Below are positions 43,285 to 54,870 of a stretch of 64,000 nucleotides of DNA, piece by piece. The notes under the pieces are model-generated. The model did no database searches and was not told the origin of the DNA. It saw only the letters and a program-made list of their open reading frames with translations. This DNA is from Liopterus haemorrhoidalis. Taxonomy: Eukaryota; Arthropoda; Insecta; Coleoptera; Dytiscidae. The first letter of the stretch is position 1; every line of letters starts with the position of its first letter. Location of the stretch: positions 2,996,924-3,060,923 of the forward strand of contig OZ020616.1 in NCBI GenBank assembly GCA_963971575.1, read 5' to 3'. A program made the position numbers and the translations under genes.

Positions 43285-43431
43285 TTAAGGATTCCACACA
43301 CCAAAGCGGCCGCGGTGGCGGCCACGGTGGCGGCCACGGTAGCGATCAGGTCTCCTCACACTAACGCGGTCGGAGTGGCGGTAGCGGTCGCGATCAGTTA
43401 GTGAATCACGGTATATAGTTGTATGATAATA

Positions 43432-43776
43432 TTGGACCTTGCTTGGGTTATTTCATTTTTCCCCTTTGGAATGTTAAAATTTAAATTCCAACAATGAAAC
43501 CATGGAAACGAATATCATATGTCAAACTTAAATTAATTTTCTTATATATTTTAATGACAAAAAATAAATAAATGGGATATTTGTATTAAGAATGACACAA
43601 AAAATCAAAATATAAAGAAAATGACATTTTAAAATGATATTAACCTTAACCAAAAAATGTTTGTTGCAAGTATGATTTACAAAGCTTAAACAAAACGGCT
43701 GAAAAGCATTATTTAAACGATGAAAGTAACTAGATTGCAAAATCTAGTTCCGCCTAATCGTTTGGAACAGACTTTA
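43432..43776. mobile_element. MITE-1 copy, left end lost
   Basis: From GGACCTTGCTTGGGTTATTT (43436) to the right terminus near 43774 followed by TA. Nested in the Harbinger element. Confidence 0.7.
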
Positions 43777-43926
43777 CTATCAATTTCCAAAACTTTTCCT
43801 ATTTCGTCCCACACTTTATTTATTTTCCTAATATTCTTGTAATCAGGATGTGCTAAGTCATACAAAATTAAATGATCCTTTACTGATCTATGATTTTTTC
43901 TGTTAAATTATCTATTTTCGACATTA
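43777..43926 (-). pseudogene. MADF-domain fragment of a Harbinger accessory protein
   Basis: Minus strand: a start MSKIDNLTEK, then after one frame change HRSVKDHLILYDLAHPDYKN and KINKVWDEIGKVLE. The LYD..HPDYKN...+...W.EIG pattern is the first half of a MADF domain. Insect Harbinger elements commonly encode such DNA-binding proteins beside the transposase. The rest is deleted. Confidence 0.7.
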
Positions 43927-44170
43927 TTTTCTTAAATATATTCACTCTGTGGTATATAAACAATGAATATCGCGCGGCCTAACGCAACTTGTCGAGTTTG
44001 GCCGCCAGTGTTTGGTGATCGCCAGACTGAACGCTGCATTCGGCGCCGTTCACAGATAGCGGAACGCTTGTATGTGCGTGGTCTCATTGTATTGTATAGG
44101 TTGCGTTAGGCCGCTCCATTATCGCCACCGTGGCCGCCACCGCGGCCGCTTTGGTGTGTGGAATCCTTTA

Positions 44171-45125
44171 ATCTTTCAGATAATATAAAATACTTATGCT
44201 GGAGCAATTTTTTTCTGTCTATGAATAAGGATGTTTAAAGCCTATGTAGGAGTTTTAATTAACAATCTCCAAAAAACCCATATTCCAATAGACGGAGTAG
44301 TAAAGTTTTATGTTGCTAGTTCAAATTTTTTTTATTCAAGGTATAAATATTCCATTCTTAAAACATTCCAGTCATAAATAGAACTATTGGAAATTTTAAA
44401 CGATTATTTCGGAATAAAACCATGAGTTGATGTCATGTTATTAATTATTTACTCACGTATGTTTAGTTAACAGAAAATATTGACTGTACATCATTTAGCA
44501 AACAGTCAATTGTATCTCTTCTCCAACAATATTGATAATGTACATAACACATGACTTCTCTATTAAAATTTATCTGAATTGTTGGCAGCTCGGTATAATG
44601 AGTGTTCCCGTTATGCTCTCGCATTGCCTCTGGTCTCTTTACCCTCCCGGCTTCCAGTTCCTAGCTCCCGGCTACACGAATTAGCACAAACGGTTTAATT
44701 AAAGAATTTATGAATATACGTGTTTTATATAATACTTTAACGGACTAATCACGAATTGATGGATGATTTGCACGAAATGTTTATGAATTGTGAAATATTT
44801 TTACGCAATTTTTTATCTTTAATGCACGTAAAGGCTATTCCAAACCTTTAAGCGGAACTGAATCGAGTTTAATTTTTCTTAAGTTGTCACTCGCCAACAT
44901 TTTATATATTGAAGTGGACTTTTCCTAAACAAAATAAGCAAAAGCTTCAGTCAATCAGTAAAAGTTACTAGATTTGAAAATTTAGTACAAATTGAAGCAC
45001 TCCTCGCTTCGCTTGTCGTACTCCAAATAACTCGTGTGACAATACATCGTCTTATAAAACTTGTATAATAATATACTATAGTTCGTTAATATCAGTTGAA
45101 AAAAATATCATTTTAGTTGAAAAAA
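44171..45125. other. No gene; MITE-1 left-end copy 44831-44990
   Basis: 44831: AAGGCTATTCCAAACC then AAGCGGAACTGAATCG after TA, with an interior like the 13164 copy. The remainder is AT-rich. Confidence 0.5.
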
Positions 45126-46049
45126 TTGATGTGAAGTGTGAATATTTACACATTTCAGGGTTTCGCAGGTATATAATACGTGAAGGCGGTATGCTGAGTG
45201 TGTAGGACAAATTTTACTTTGTAGTAATCACGACAAAATGAACGATATTTTTAAAATAATTTATCGTCTGTTAATCATATAATAAGACTGGTTATTAAAT
45301 TTACGCTCTTAAAAATTAAATGCAACATTTGTCAAAATATAACTAGAATTTTGACAAAATAATTTCAACATAATAAAAATGCAAAAAAAACAGAAAAAAT
45401 AAAATTCACTCCGTACTCAAACTCGAAACCCTTCGTTTCCAGCGCATTTTAGCTTACGACACCAGTGCTCTAACCCATTAATTACGCTATCGCACGCCTT
45501 GCGTGTGAGTGTCTTACATTGGTATAACTTTTGTACTTTGTGAATCAAAAACCACAAAAAATGCATTATTTTCCGAAAACATAATCTGATCAAAAATTCC
45601 TGTTGTACTATTTCGGTTCACACCAATATACATTACTTAGAATTTTTTTAGATTTTTAGTTTAAACCATCTGGGCTACAGGGTGTGGGACAAAAAATTTT
45701 TTGCACAATTTTGGCAAAAATCGCATCAAAATAATTTATTTTGTAAAAATAAAAATTTGATCGTTAATCCACGTACTAAGGGCTTTCATTTGATACCCTA
45801 CTCAGAATTTAAAAAAAATATTTTTGTTTTCGATGAGCACATATTTGTTTATATTTTTAGGGGGGTATGTTTTTTAGATGTTTTAGTATTTTTCCTATGT
45901 GCGGGTCAAAGAGTTGTATAAGCATGCCAAATTTCAACTCTCTAGGTTTAGCCGTTTGGCTACAATTTTTACCGAACAGACAGACAGATAGACAGGCGAC
46001 AAAATGACGGTATAAGGGTTTTTTGGTCATACCTACAACACCCTAAAAA
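45126..46049 (-). mobile_element. HINE-1 copy D, full length
   Basis: 3' hairpin region at 45135-45150, tRNA-like module 45408-45496 (same type as copy B), short (CAGA)n at 45975-45990, 5' block ending CCCTAAAAA at 46049. Confidence 0.75.
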
Positions 46050-48016
46050 TTAACGGTAATAAAAAAAATACATATGTATCTCTCTTTATCTACCTGTTTA
46101 TATTTTTTTCTCTGTGTATGTGTTGAGTTGTGAATAATAGTCCTATCTATCTGTGATAATATTGCCTATTCGCTAGAATAATAAAGCATGTGTAAACAAA
46201 TGGAAAATAGCTGCACAGAATACAAAATTCGCTCAATGTGAAGCAATTTAATGTCACTACTGCACAGTTGCACAGGCTTCCTATCACTAGGGAATTTCTT
46301 ATAAATTATTCGAAACGATTTCATGGGCGTCCGAATTATCATTTATATATAGAGCAGTGTTTCTCAACCTTTTCTGGCATGGGACCCCCCAAAATAACTT
46401 AAATATTGTGTGCGACCCCCTTATATATATGTATATGTTTGTGTGTGTGTATATATATGAAGCCTATATAAGCCTATATATATATATATAGGCTTTTATA
46501 ATTATGAAACTCTGACAAACCGAGACAAGAACGGGAGCTAGGGCAAAGGAAAAAATTTAAACACAAAAAATTGTTTTATTATTAAGTCGTAAGAAATATG
46601 CAGATGGTCTGCTGCAGCAGAAAGTTAATTATTGTTGTTGCTATACCAATATAATTCAATATTCATTTAGTCAATAATCGGGATTTATGAAAATGATTTA
46701 AAAAATAGTTTTGTTTCTCTAGTTATAGCCGATAGTGTATGCATGTATGTGTTTCTATATTGTCCATAGATGCACATTCTACATAACAATGACTTACATT
46801 ATAAAATTAACAAAAATTTCTACAAATACCTTTCCAGTCGCTCCAATTTTTGTCTGCATAGAGTCCAAACACTAAAGTCCATACTATAACACACTATTTC
46901 AAGTATTTTCTGCACTTTTATCACTTAAAAATAACTAAAAACGTCAGAAAAAAATGAAGACGCCACTTGCAAAAATCACGTATCACTACTTATCAAGATG
47001 GTTAATCCTGATAAAGCTCATTAAGGAATATAGTCATTAACAATTAATAAATAAGGAATAGAATTGCTTAAAATAATTCTTTATGAGAATAAACACATAT
47101 ATTAATGGAACTACCGGGCCCAATACACTTTTTTTTACTATTTTTATCCAATTATACCCAACGTTGGGTAACTTAACTTGGGTAATAAAACTTTTGAAAA
47201 AAAAAAACAACTTTTACATAAACATGTTTTTAATATCTGTTACGATTACCTATAATGGCTTGCAAGTATTTTTATTTACAAGTGTTCCATTGTTCCAAGT
47301 TGCTTTCCATTTTGAACACTTTCGCATCCTTACTCTTTAGCTAACAGTAGCTCGGAGCCTAACAAAAAATATTGCAAGTACCTCCAACGCGAACCGTTTT
47401 AATTAGTTTAAATTAGTTGTCAAAATAAGTATAATTTATTTTATTTAAGTTTAAAAGGTATATTTTAATGAATATAAATGTCATATATTTATGAATGTAT
47501 CTTGCAAAATTGAACGAAAACACAGATAAAGTCACCAATTTTATTTCTGTAGATAGAAAATATCTTTAACCGTCGTCATATTCCGTCAAAACATGAGGAC
47601 GACGCCCATGAACCCTATTGCAATTTCACCCCAACATATCACAATACCCTCGCAATGCAGGGGAATTAAGAAATGCAGGCTGCCAACTGCATTGTACACA
47701 TCAATTTCAACCCACGGAAAAATCGTTCAGATAAACAGGAGTATGAGTCATTCGTTCGTAGATTATGAAAGTACGAGTACAATAATGCAATTAAATGTGG
47801 AACAACAGTTGAAAGTCTACTAACAAGTGTCAGCTACCTTTCAAACAATACCGTTCATGATAATAAAGATGATTTTTTTTAGTTATATAACTTGTTTATC
47901 TCGACAAATATTTATATGGGTAAACTATTTATTACTTATTGCAATAGTAGTAATAGGTAATAATCTCAATTGAACACATTGCTTACTGAGTACCGTCTAT
48001 ACAGTGGTGGCCATAA
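46050..48016. other. No gene; hAT end at 46355
   Basis: 46355-46450 starts CAGTGTTTCTCAACC and has GGACCCCCC, a hAT left end with no partner found. TA-rich microsatellite 46415-46500. Frames at 47083-47340 and 47593-47823 have no recognisable features. Confidence 0.4.
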
Positions 48017-48017
48017 T

Positions 48018-48491
48018 ACCCTTTTCACACTAGATCTTTAAGACGATTGAATTTAAACTTCATCGATGTTTAATATCGGTTTGCTTTCACACTTGATGTT
48101 TAATTTGAAGAAGAAATCTCCATGTAAAGCTAGTATGTATTGCCAACATAATTTCATATCGTTTGAATTTATTCTGTCATTATTTTGTATATCGAGGTTA
48201 GGAGAAGTTTATTTTTTATATTTATTTAAATAATAACACAAATAATCTTCTCATAACCTCGATATATAAAATGATAACAGCTGAACATAGATAAAAGAAG
48301 AGAAGCACAAATTCAAGGAGTATTTTTTTATAATGGGAATTAAGTTGGCAATGCGGGCGAAGTTTAAGACGCAGATCTCTGTTTTAAACATCGATCGTGT
48401 TTAGACGAGGCCGTACGGTTTCACATTAGCGTTTAAAGATCCATTCACTTAAACATCCGATCTTAAAGATCTAGTGTGAAAAGGGTATTAG
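48018..48491. mobile_element. MITE with 28-bp inverted repeats (Harbinger/ISL2EU-like)
   Basis: ATACCCTTTTCACACTAGAT at the left and its complement at the right, perfect over about 28 bp. The flanks can be read as a 2-bp AT duplication or a mutated TWA, so the superfamily is open. An internal inverted pair (about 48195-48265) folds within it. Confidence 0.72.
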
Positions 48492-48499
48492 TATGGAAA

Positions 48500-48627
48500 C
48501 TTTTTTTATATATATATATATAAATAAGAATTTTTATTTGTGAAAAATTCCATGCCTGAACGGGATTCGAAGCCGAGACCTTAGCAACGTAAAGCACATG
48601 TGTTACCACTACGCTACGCCGGTCGTT
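48500..48627 (-). mobile_element. tRNA-derived SINE, older copy
   Basis: Minus strand: GGCGTAGCGTAGTGGTAACA (A box) and GGCTTCGAATCCC (B box), as in the copy at 54059. The tail region is a TA-rich tract and no target duplication is visible. Confidence 0.72.
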
Positions 48628-48639
48628 TTTGCTTTAAAG

Positions 48640-49944
48640 TACAAAGTAAATAGTCTTTCTGCAGCAAATGTCAATTTTGCGTTGTTTTCGCAGTGCGCAA
48701 AAGCCTATTTTGTATTGTGGTTGTAGAAAAAATTCTTTTTAACCTCGCTAAATTAATTCCGTTTTATGAATATGTTTTTTAAAACAATGGTAATTAATAA
48801 TGCATATAGAAATATGTTAAGATTGCGACCTGAAATAGTTCTGTTATAATAAAAGAAGAAAAACAGTAAACCATTTAAAATATCTAGCAGCGTGTCGGGC
48901 TAATTGTTTGTCTACAGTTTTTTTTTTTTTTTTTGTACTTTCTCTAAATTTGACATACAATGGGAAGATTCTTCCGACAACAATACAAGACGCATTTTAC
49001 CAACGGATTCGCAATTTAAATTATGCTCCACAACTATTTTTAAAATAGAAATTATTTAAAATTAAAATTCATTATTAAAACCGTGGATTCTTTGTTTCTT
49101 AGTTAGTTTCAAAATTCAGTATTTTGGTATCTATTGTTGGGATAAATAATTAGTTGTTTCAATAATTCGTAATGTATAGTGATTCGTATTAATTGAACGT
49201 ACCATTTCATTAAAAATTTTCTACTTAATTTTACTATGAAACTAAAAATATTAGCAAAATATCGTACGAGGGCATTTTATTAAGTAATACGGATGAATAC
49301 GTAGAAATACCTTAAAAACCGGCGCCGACCAGCGATAATAAATATCATTTTACTTTAAAATATACCCGAACACGTAGAAATATTGTTGGTACTTTTAGAC
49401 GTATTCGCCATGCGTCTATAAGAAATCAGGAATCTTTGAATCATTATTTACCAGCTTACAAGCAGCTAGCAGTCACTTATATTTCATAGATACTAGCAGA
49501 ACTACCCGGCGCTGCTCGGGAGAAAAATAAAGTATAAAATTCCAATTATTTCAATGATGGGTTAAACACCAACATACGTTATATTCGATTTTAGTTATTT
49601 AATTTAAGAGCTTTTAATTTAACAAAATAGTTTTATGTATGGTGACGTAGGCTGCGTACGATCTGTCATCAACTGGTACGTGTAACGTGTAACACTCATT
49701 CGGCAGAGCAGGTCAATTTCACGAAGACTTACGACATGACACGAAGCCTTACATTCCCACACGCAAACGAACATACATTGCGCTCTATATATTAGAATAA
49801 TAAAATAGAATTACCAACAATTATAATTACTAATCGGTATAATAAATTTTAATATCTTTGTTTTACAACATCTAGGCCCAGTTGCATAGCGTTGTTAAGT
49901 CTGATAATGTAGTTAATGTAGTCAAGTGTTGCTGAAAGTATTGC
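48640..49944. other. No gene seen
   Basis: AT-rich. 49496-49520 (CAGAACTACCCGGCGCTGC) resembles a dispersed-repeat terminus seen in many insect genomes. Confidence 0.4.
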
Positions 49945-50293
49945 TAAAGTCCGTTTACCATAACTATGAAATGACGTCACAGTTGAAAAACTCACCTTGT
50001 TGCCAATTCGTAAACTGTCAAAAAAAGTTAGGTTATATCGAACATCTAAAAATATATTGAAAACCTATATTTTGTGTCTTTCTATCCCATAGAAATTGCA
50101 GTGAGCTCGAAACAATAATGGGTGTGGCCTTAACAACGATTGAACAATCCAATTTAAAACTGGCAACATTGAAAAAATGTACCAACATTAAATAAATAAA
50201 TTATGGATTGATGTTGATTAAAACATATCATAACGTTGGTACTTAAATTAACCAAGTGTGACGTCATCTCATAGTTATCGTAAACCGACTTTA
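49945..50293. mobile_element. TA-flanked MITE (AAGTCSGTTTACSATAAC)
   Basis: 49947-50291, inverted ends of about 35 bp including ATGACGTCACA, TA at 49945-49946 and 50292-50293. Non-coding. Confidence 0.8.
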
Positions 50294-50422
50294 AGTACAC
50301 AATCAATTATTTTTCTTCATGACATTGTCAAATATTTTTATGTGCCCAATCAAAGAATTTTTTGCAGAAGATATTTGATAACTTGTAGACCAGTGTGTTA
50401 TGTTTTTTGACACAGTAAGTGA

Positions 50423-50927
50423 CTAAAAAATAGGATTACCATACGTCCCGGTTTGACCGGGACAACTCCGGCTTTGAGTCCATGTCTCGGTATCCCGGCC
50501 AGTTTCAAATTTTATCCCGGTTTTCAGAAAATACTGCAAATAAAACTAAAACGCTCTTTTTATCAATGAATAATATCTGGATAGAAGAAATAAATCATTT
50601 GCTGGAAAACAATGTGACCGCATTTTTCGTTGCGAAAGCAATATAGTCTTAATATTGATTTTTACAACAAAATAAATAACAAAAGTAACACTACGTATTA
50701 TTTGACGACGCCATAGGCAATCCTAGAAATCTGTGCGTTAAACAAATTAACTATTTATATTATTGTTTGTAGAGTTTGTAGGACATCATCATAAAATTCA
50801 TTCATTCTGGCGCCCAACGTGGGGCAGTGTTTAGATCAAAATTTAAAATTTCTAACAATAATTAACTCTTTTTTTTAAGTTCTGTCCCCGTTTGATGGAA
50901 TAAAAATATGGTAACCCTACTTAAAAA
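50423..50927. mobile_element. hAT-like element (TAGGRTTACCATA ends)
   Basis: 50431-50919. TAGGATTACCATACGTCCCG at the left and ATATGGTAACCCTA at the right; flanks CTAAAAAA/CTTAAAAA match in 7 of 8. The left end resembles that of the minisatellite hATs (TAGGGTGAYCATTCGTCCCG), so they are probably related families. Confidence 0.72.
50808..50825 (+). other. Retroelement-type tRNA-Lys primer-binding-site match
   Basis: An 18-base stretch starting TGGCGCCCAACG is complementary to the expected 3' end of a tRNA-Lys(CTT) including CCA, the primer used by many Ty3/gypsy-type elements. No LTR or gag sequence is recognisable around it; it sits inside the hAT at 50431-50919. Confidence 0.45.
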
Positions 50928-51000
50928 GTCACACTAAATTATCTTTTATATCGCTCTTGTAATTTAAAGAATAAGTTAATTGTCCTTAAGTAATAATAAA

Positions 51001-51615
51001 AAATCAGCTGTGGCCACCACAGGACCGACCGCCATCATAAAGTACTTATACAAATTACATTCTAGCAACAGAGTAGAAATAACTTGACCTAATATTTTCT
51101 AACAGATATTATTTATCATGACCATGGAAACGTTACATATAAATATGAAAAAATTGACTTGGAAAAAATTTCGAAAAATTTTACAGAAATTATTCGAAAT
51201 GTTTCGTTTTATCAAAAAACGTCTCAAATAAAAGTTATTAGTTACTGCTTTTATAGCAACTTTTGTTTAATAAATTTTTTCGAGATATTTTTCTGTTGTG
51301 AAATATTCGCAAAAATCTTAAAATCGACACGAGTAAACTCCCATTTTTAGTCAACCGATCAACTGGTGCCATTGATGGCAGAAGCTTAAATATGAAGTTT
51401 CATAAAAATCCTTTCAGCCGAATCTGCTCTGCACGTGTACACAGACAGACGGACACACGGACAGACAGACAGACGAACAGACAGACGGACAGACATCATG
51501 CTAAAAATAGTCAAAACGTTATGTAGGGACCTCAATTCGTGGAGATCCATCGAAATCTCGAAACGTCAAAATTGGTATGATCACAATACCTCCCTTATAT
51601 ATGTTGGCGGTCGGT
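51001..51615 (-). mobile_element. HINE-2 copy 1
   Basis: Minus strand: 5' ACCGACCGCCAACATA, GTCY-type tract (51441-51492), core, 3' subterminal TATGATGGCGGTCGGTCC, then the hairpin CTGTGGTGGCCACAG. Same architecture as HINE-1 with unrelated sequence. Confidence 0.72.
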
Positions 51616-51884
51616 AAAAAACAACGTATTTTTGCAAAGGGTATTAAAATTGTGTTATATTTGTTACAGGATTCTGACATTTAAGAATATATTGATTATT
51701 TAATAACCGAAATGCCAGGAAAATTATGATGTTAAGCCTCATTGTATGTTATTACTGCCATCAGTTTATTAAAATTTCACGGTCAGATTGAAGGGGAACA
51801 TTTCAAACTGGAACTGCGTTGTTTGCAAAATTAATATAACAGTCGAAAAACAGGGAAATACCTAGCTGTACTACAAGAAAAAGC
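51616..51884. other. No gene seen
   Basis: AT-rich spacer. Confidence 0.35.
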
Positions 51885-51968
51885 TTTGTAAATTGTGAAT
51901 TTTACACATTTTAAGTTTTCTCAGGTGTTTATGATAAAATAAAAGTGTCAGTATTTAGTATTACTACA

Positions 51969-53413
51969 GACACATGCAAGGCCGGATCATGGCATAGACA
52001 AATGAGACAAATGTCTAGGGCCCGGTTTTTTGAGGGGCCCGGTCAAACCGTCCACTTTGAAAAAAAAAAAAAAAATGTAAAAAAAAATAAAAGTTTCCTT
52101 TTATTTCACAAAATGCGGAAAATAATAAATATTTTACAGTAAAAAATTATGTAAGACTAGATGGTCTTGTAGAGCTGATGCAGTTAAGGCAATTCGCTCT
52201 GGGTTCAACCAAATAAAAAATGCTCTACTTGATATATCTCTAGATGAATATCAGAAATGTTCTGTAAAAGTGGAATCACGAGAAATAGCAAACAAAATTA
52301 ATAATTTAGAATTCATCTTATTAAGTGTTATTTGGGATAAAATTCTTTCCAGAATAAATGCAAGCAGTAAATCCTTATAAGATCCTGCAATGCCAATCTC
52401 GTTTACGGCAAATATTTTTGACAATTTATTTAATTACGTTAATAGTTTAAAAAGTTTATTTCCCGAAATAGAAGCGAGGCATTAAACGCGTCAGAAATAA
52501 AAACTTACTCCGATTCAAAAAGAAGGTCCCGAAAAAGGAAAGGATTTTTTGATGAAGCTCATCATGATGAGGAAGACGTAAGTTCTTGTAGTCAGGGTCA
52601 AGAAGCCTTTAAACGGAATTATTTTATGTGATTTGTGACAAAATATCTTTTAAACGAAAACTACGTAGCAAAAGTTACAAAGACATTGACGAGATTTTTA
52701 AAATATTTCATACAGACTTAGATGACGATGTATCAATTAGATCTGAACATACCGCATTGTTAAAAAAATGGTACAATAAAGACATTGATACTGAAGAATT
52801 GGACGAGGAACAGTTGCAATTTATGTTAATTTGTAAAAGCCAAAATTTAAAGTTGCAATCTGATATGCGACAATTTACAAAGACCACAAAAATTGTATCC
52901 ACATTTCCAAATATAGAAATCTTATTGTGCATATATTTAACTTTGCCAGTATCAAATGCATCTGGTAGAAAGGTCGTTTTCAGTACTAAAACGTGTAAAA
53001 AATTATTTACGAAACTCATTGAGCCAATCAAAATTAACTTCTTTAGCTGTACTATTTATCGAATAAAATGCTTTGGACAATATCACTTATGATGAATAAT
53101 TGATAATTTTGTAGAATTAAAAGGGAGAAAAAATGATTTTTGAATTGTCGTTTTTCCCTATTGATTCTATTGGAATAAAAACTAAAATTTATTTATTTTG
53201 TTTTGTATTGAAAATTCTTTTTTTAATAAAAAATTAACATATGCATTAGTTTTTTAACTACCCCAGGAACATTATTTATTTATTTATTTATATTTTTTCA
53301 TTTTTTTTTTCTAATTTTTTGAAGAGATTTTTTTTTTGTCTATTTCTTTTGGGGCCCGGCAGGTAAAAGTTGTCTAGGGCCCCAAAATAGGTTAATCCGG
53401 CCCTGGACACATG
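51969..53413 (+). mobile_element. hAT-Tip100/Zaphod-like element
   Basis: 51977-53405 with ends CAAGGCCGGAT and ATCCGGCCCTG. Subterminal GTCTAGGGCCCGG/GTCTAGGGCCCC blocks lie at both sides. Perfect 8-bp duplication GACACATG (51969-51976, 53406-53413). It carries a broken transposase gene. Confidence 0.92.
52150..53092 (+). pseudogene. Tip100-type hAT transposase, fragments
   Basis: 52158- encodes TRWSCRADAVKAIRSGFNQI and SVIWDKILSRINASSKSL, then a stop. A second open part, 52628-53092, includes FPNIEILLCIYLTLPVSNAS, the conserved core of the hAT dimerisation domain (usually ...PVSNASAERSFS). Stops, a frame change before the RSF motif and loss of the N-terminal half (zinc finger, first catalytic residues) make it non-functional. 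Confidence 0.8.
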
Positions 53414-53460
53414 AACGGCGATATAAGGGTTTCTTAGTCGTAACTAAGAAACTTTAAAAA

Positions 53461-54046
53461 ATACCAAATATGCCATGAACAGGATTTAAAACTAAATAAG
53501 TTTATTTTTACGTCATTAAAACACCTACATAATTATAATTATGTGGGTAGTATTTAAATATCATTTAACTTTGTTTGGAACAATTTCACAATTTTACACA
53601 GCAGCATTTTTATGTAAGTTTTTAATACTTCCTCAAGTCACGCAGACTACCAGAAGAAAACTAATATTTTCTTTTAAATGTCGTTTTTATTCAGATCTTT
53701 AATGAGTAGTAAATAAAATAAAACGAAGGTAAACTAACAAGTATAACTCCAAAAAGGTTTAAAAACAGCTTCCTGTTGAGATGAGCTTATCTTAGTTAAT
53801 TGATTAGGTCGCCATACCTTATTAAGAATATGTTGAAGTTGAAGACCTTGATTTCTTCCGATCAGACATCAGACTTAACAAGATTACAAGTTTGGTTTCT
53901 CTCTTTACTTGATATTCTTGTTAGATGTACGGTGAAACGATTTAAAAAATAAAAATCAAATATTACCAGCAAATGTTTATATATTCAGTAAAAATTTCAA
54001 AAACAAGAAACTGTATAAAGAGGCGGAAAATGTGCTGATCTAATCC
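53461..54046. other. No gene seen
   Basis: AT-rich sequence with no repeat ends. Confidence 0.4.
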
Positions 54047-54226
54047 AAGTAGGCTATCTTTTTTTTTTTTTTTTTTAATTTAATGGCCTTTGCTTCTGTG
54101 GCAATTAGCCAGGACAATTTTTATTTGAGAAAATGTCCATGCCTGAACGGGATTCGAACCCGAGACCTTCGCAACGCAGAGCACATGTGTTACCACTACG
54201 CTACGCCGGTCGGCAAGTAGGCTATC
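54047..54226 (-). mobile_element. tRNA-derived SINE with intact target duplication
   Basis: SINE body 54059-54214 on the minus strand. The head GTAGCGTAGTGGTAACACAT (A box) and GGGTTCGAATCCC (B box) derive from a tRNA. It is followed by a short body and a ~20-bp A tail (T run at 54059-54076). Perfect 12-bp duplication AAGTAGGCTATC at 54047-54058 and 54215-54226. The intact boxes and flanks suggest a recent insertion. Confidence 0.92.
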
Positions 54227-54306
54227 GGTTCATCTAAAATTGTCGAGGCGAAAATGGAAGTACTGAAGGTTAAAACACAAAAGAAGATTACAGTTTTTTT
54301 TTATCG

Positions 54307-54549
54307 GAAATATGCAGGGGCGCACACAAGGGGGGGGTCCAAGGGGTCCGGACCCCCCCCCATACTGTGAGAAGTGAGGCATTTAGAAGGGAGGAACTTT
54401 TTTTTTTGCTCTTCACTTAAAATTTAGAAGGGAGGACCTTTTTATATTGCTCTTCACTTGAAATTGATATTTTGCCCTGTGTTTATAAAAATTATGTATA
54501 ATTGGACCCCCCCCCAAGCCAAAAATCTGTGTGCACCCCTGGAAATATG
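54307..54549. mobile_element. hAT MITE carrying two minisatellite-like units
   Basis: 54315-54541, ends CAGGGGCGCACACA and TGTGTGCACCCCTG, perfect 8-bp duplication GAAATATG. Inside are two units GAAGGGAGGA(A/C)(C)TTTTT...GCTCTTCACTT, clearly related to the 39-bp unit at 7941-8604. Confidence 0.88.
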
Positions 54550-54870
54550 AAGTTGAAATTTTCGTTGTCAAGTAAATATTAGTGGAAACTTTGCTATTGA
54601 TTTATGCAAGGTATTTTTAGGAACTGTTTAAGCATTGCTAATTTTATTTTAAGATATACGAAGGAGGTTAAATTATGAAAGATCAAGTATTTTACTCTAC
54701 AAATGAGAATTTTAAATTGAAAGAAAAATACAATATTTGAAAGCGATTTATTTCAAAAAATTATATATTTTTTTAAATGGAACACCTGTATTTTGTTTAG
54801 TATGTTTCATAGAAAATATATTTCTCTTTAATAAGTCATGGGGGCATTATAGGTCTAAATCCAATATTAA
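54550..54870. other. No gene seen
   Basis: AT-rich spacer. Confidence 0.35.

Larger units (their letters stand above)
43285..44170 (-). mobile_element. PIF/Harbinger element with GC-rich terminal repeats
   Basis: 43288-44167. Terminal repeats of about 45 bp start AGGATTCCACACACCAAAGC and run into repeated GCGGCCGCGGTGGCGGCCAC-type sequence. TTA lies on both sides (43285-43287, 44168-44170). It carries a MADF fragment and a MITE-1 remnant. Confidence 0.85.
51885..53460 (-). mobile_element. Decayed HINE-1 split by a Tip100 hAT
   Basis: Left piece: GTGAATTTTACACATTTTAA and TCTCAGGTGTTT (51895-51930), the 3' end. Right piece from 53414: ATATAAGGGTTTCTTAGTC, the 5' end. The Tip100 element occupies 51977-53405. 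Confidence 0.6.

Noticed and set aside
47593..47823. 76-residue plus-strand frame as a host exon
   Set aside because: No motif, no splice context and no match I recognise.
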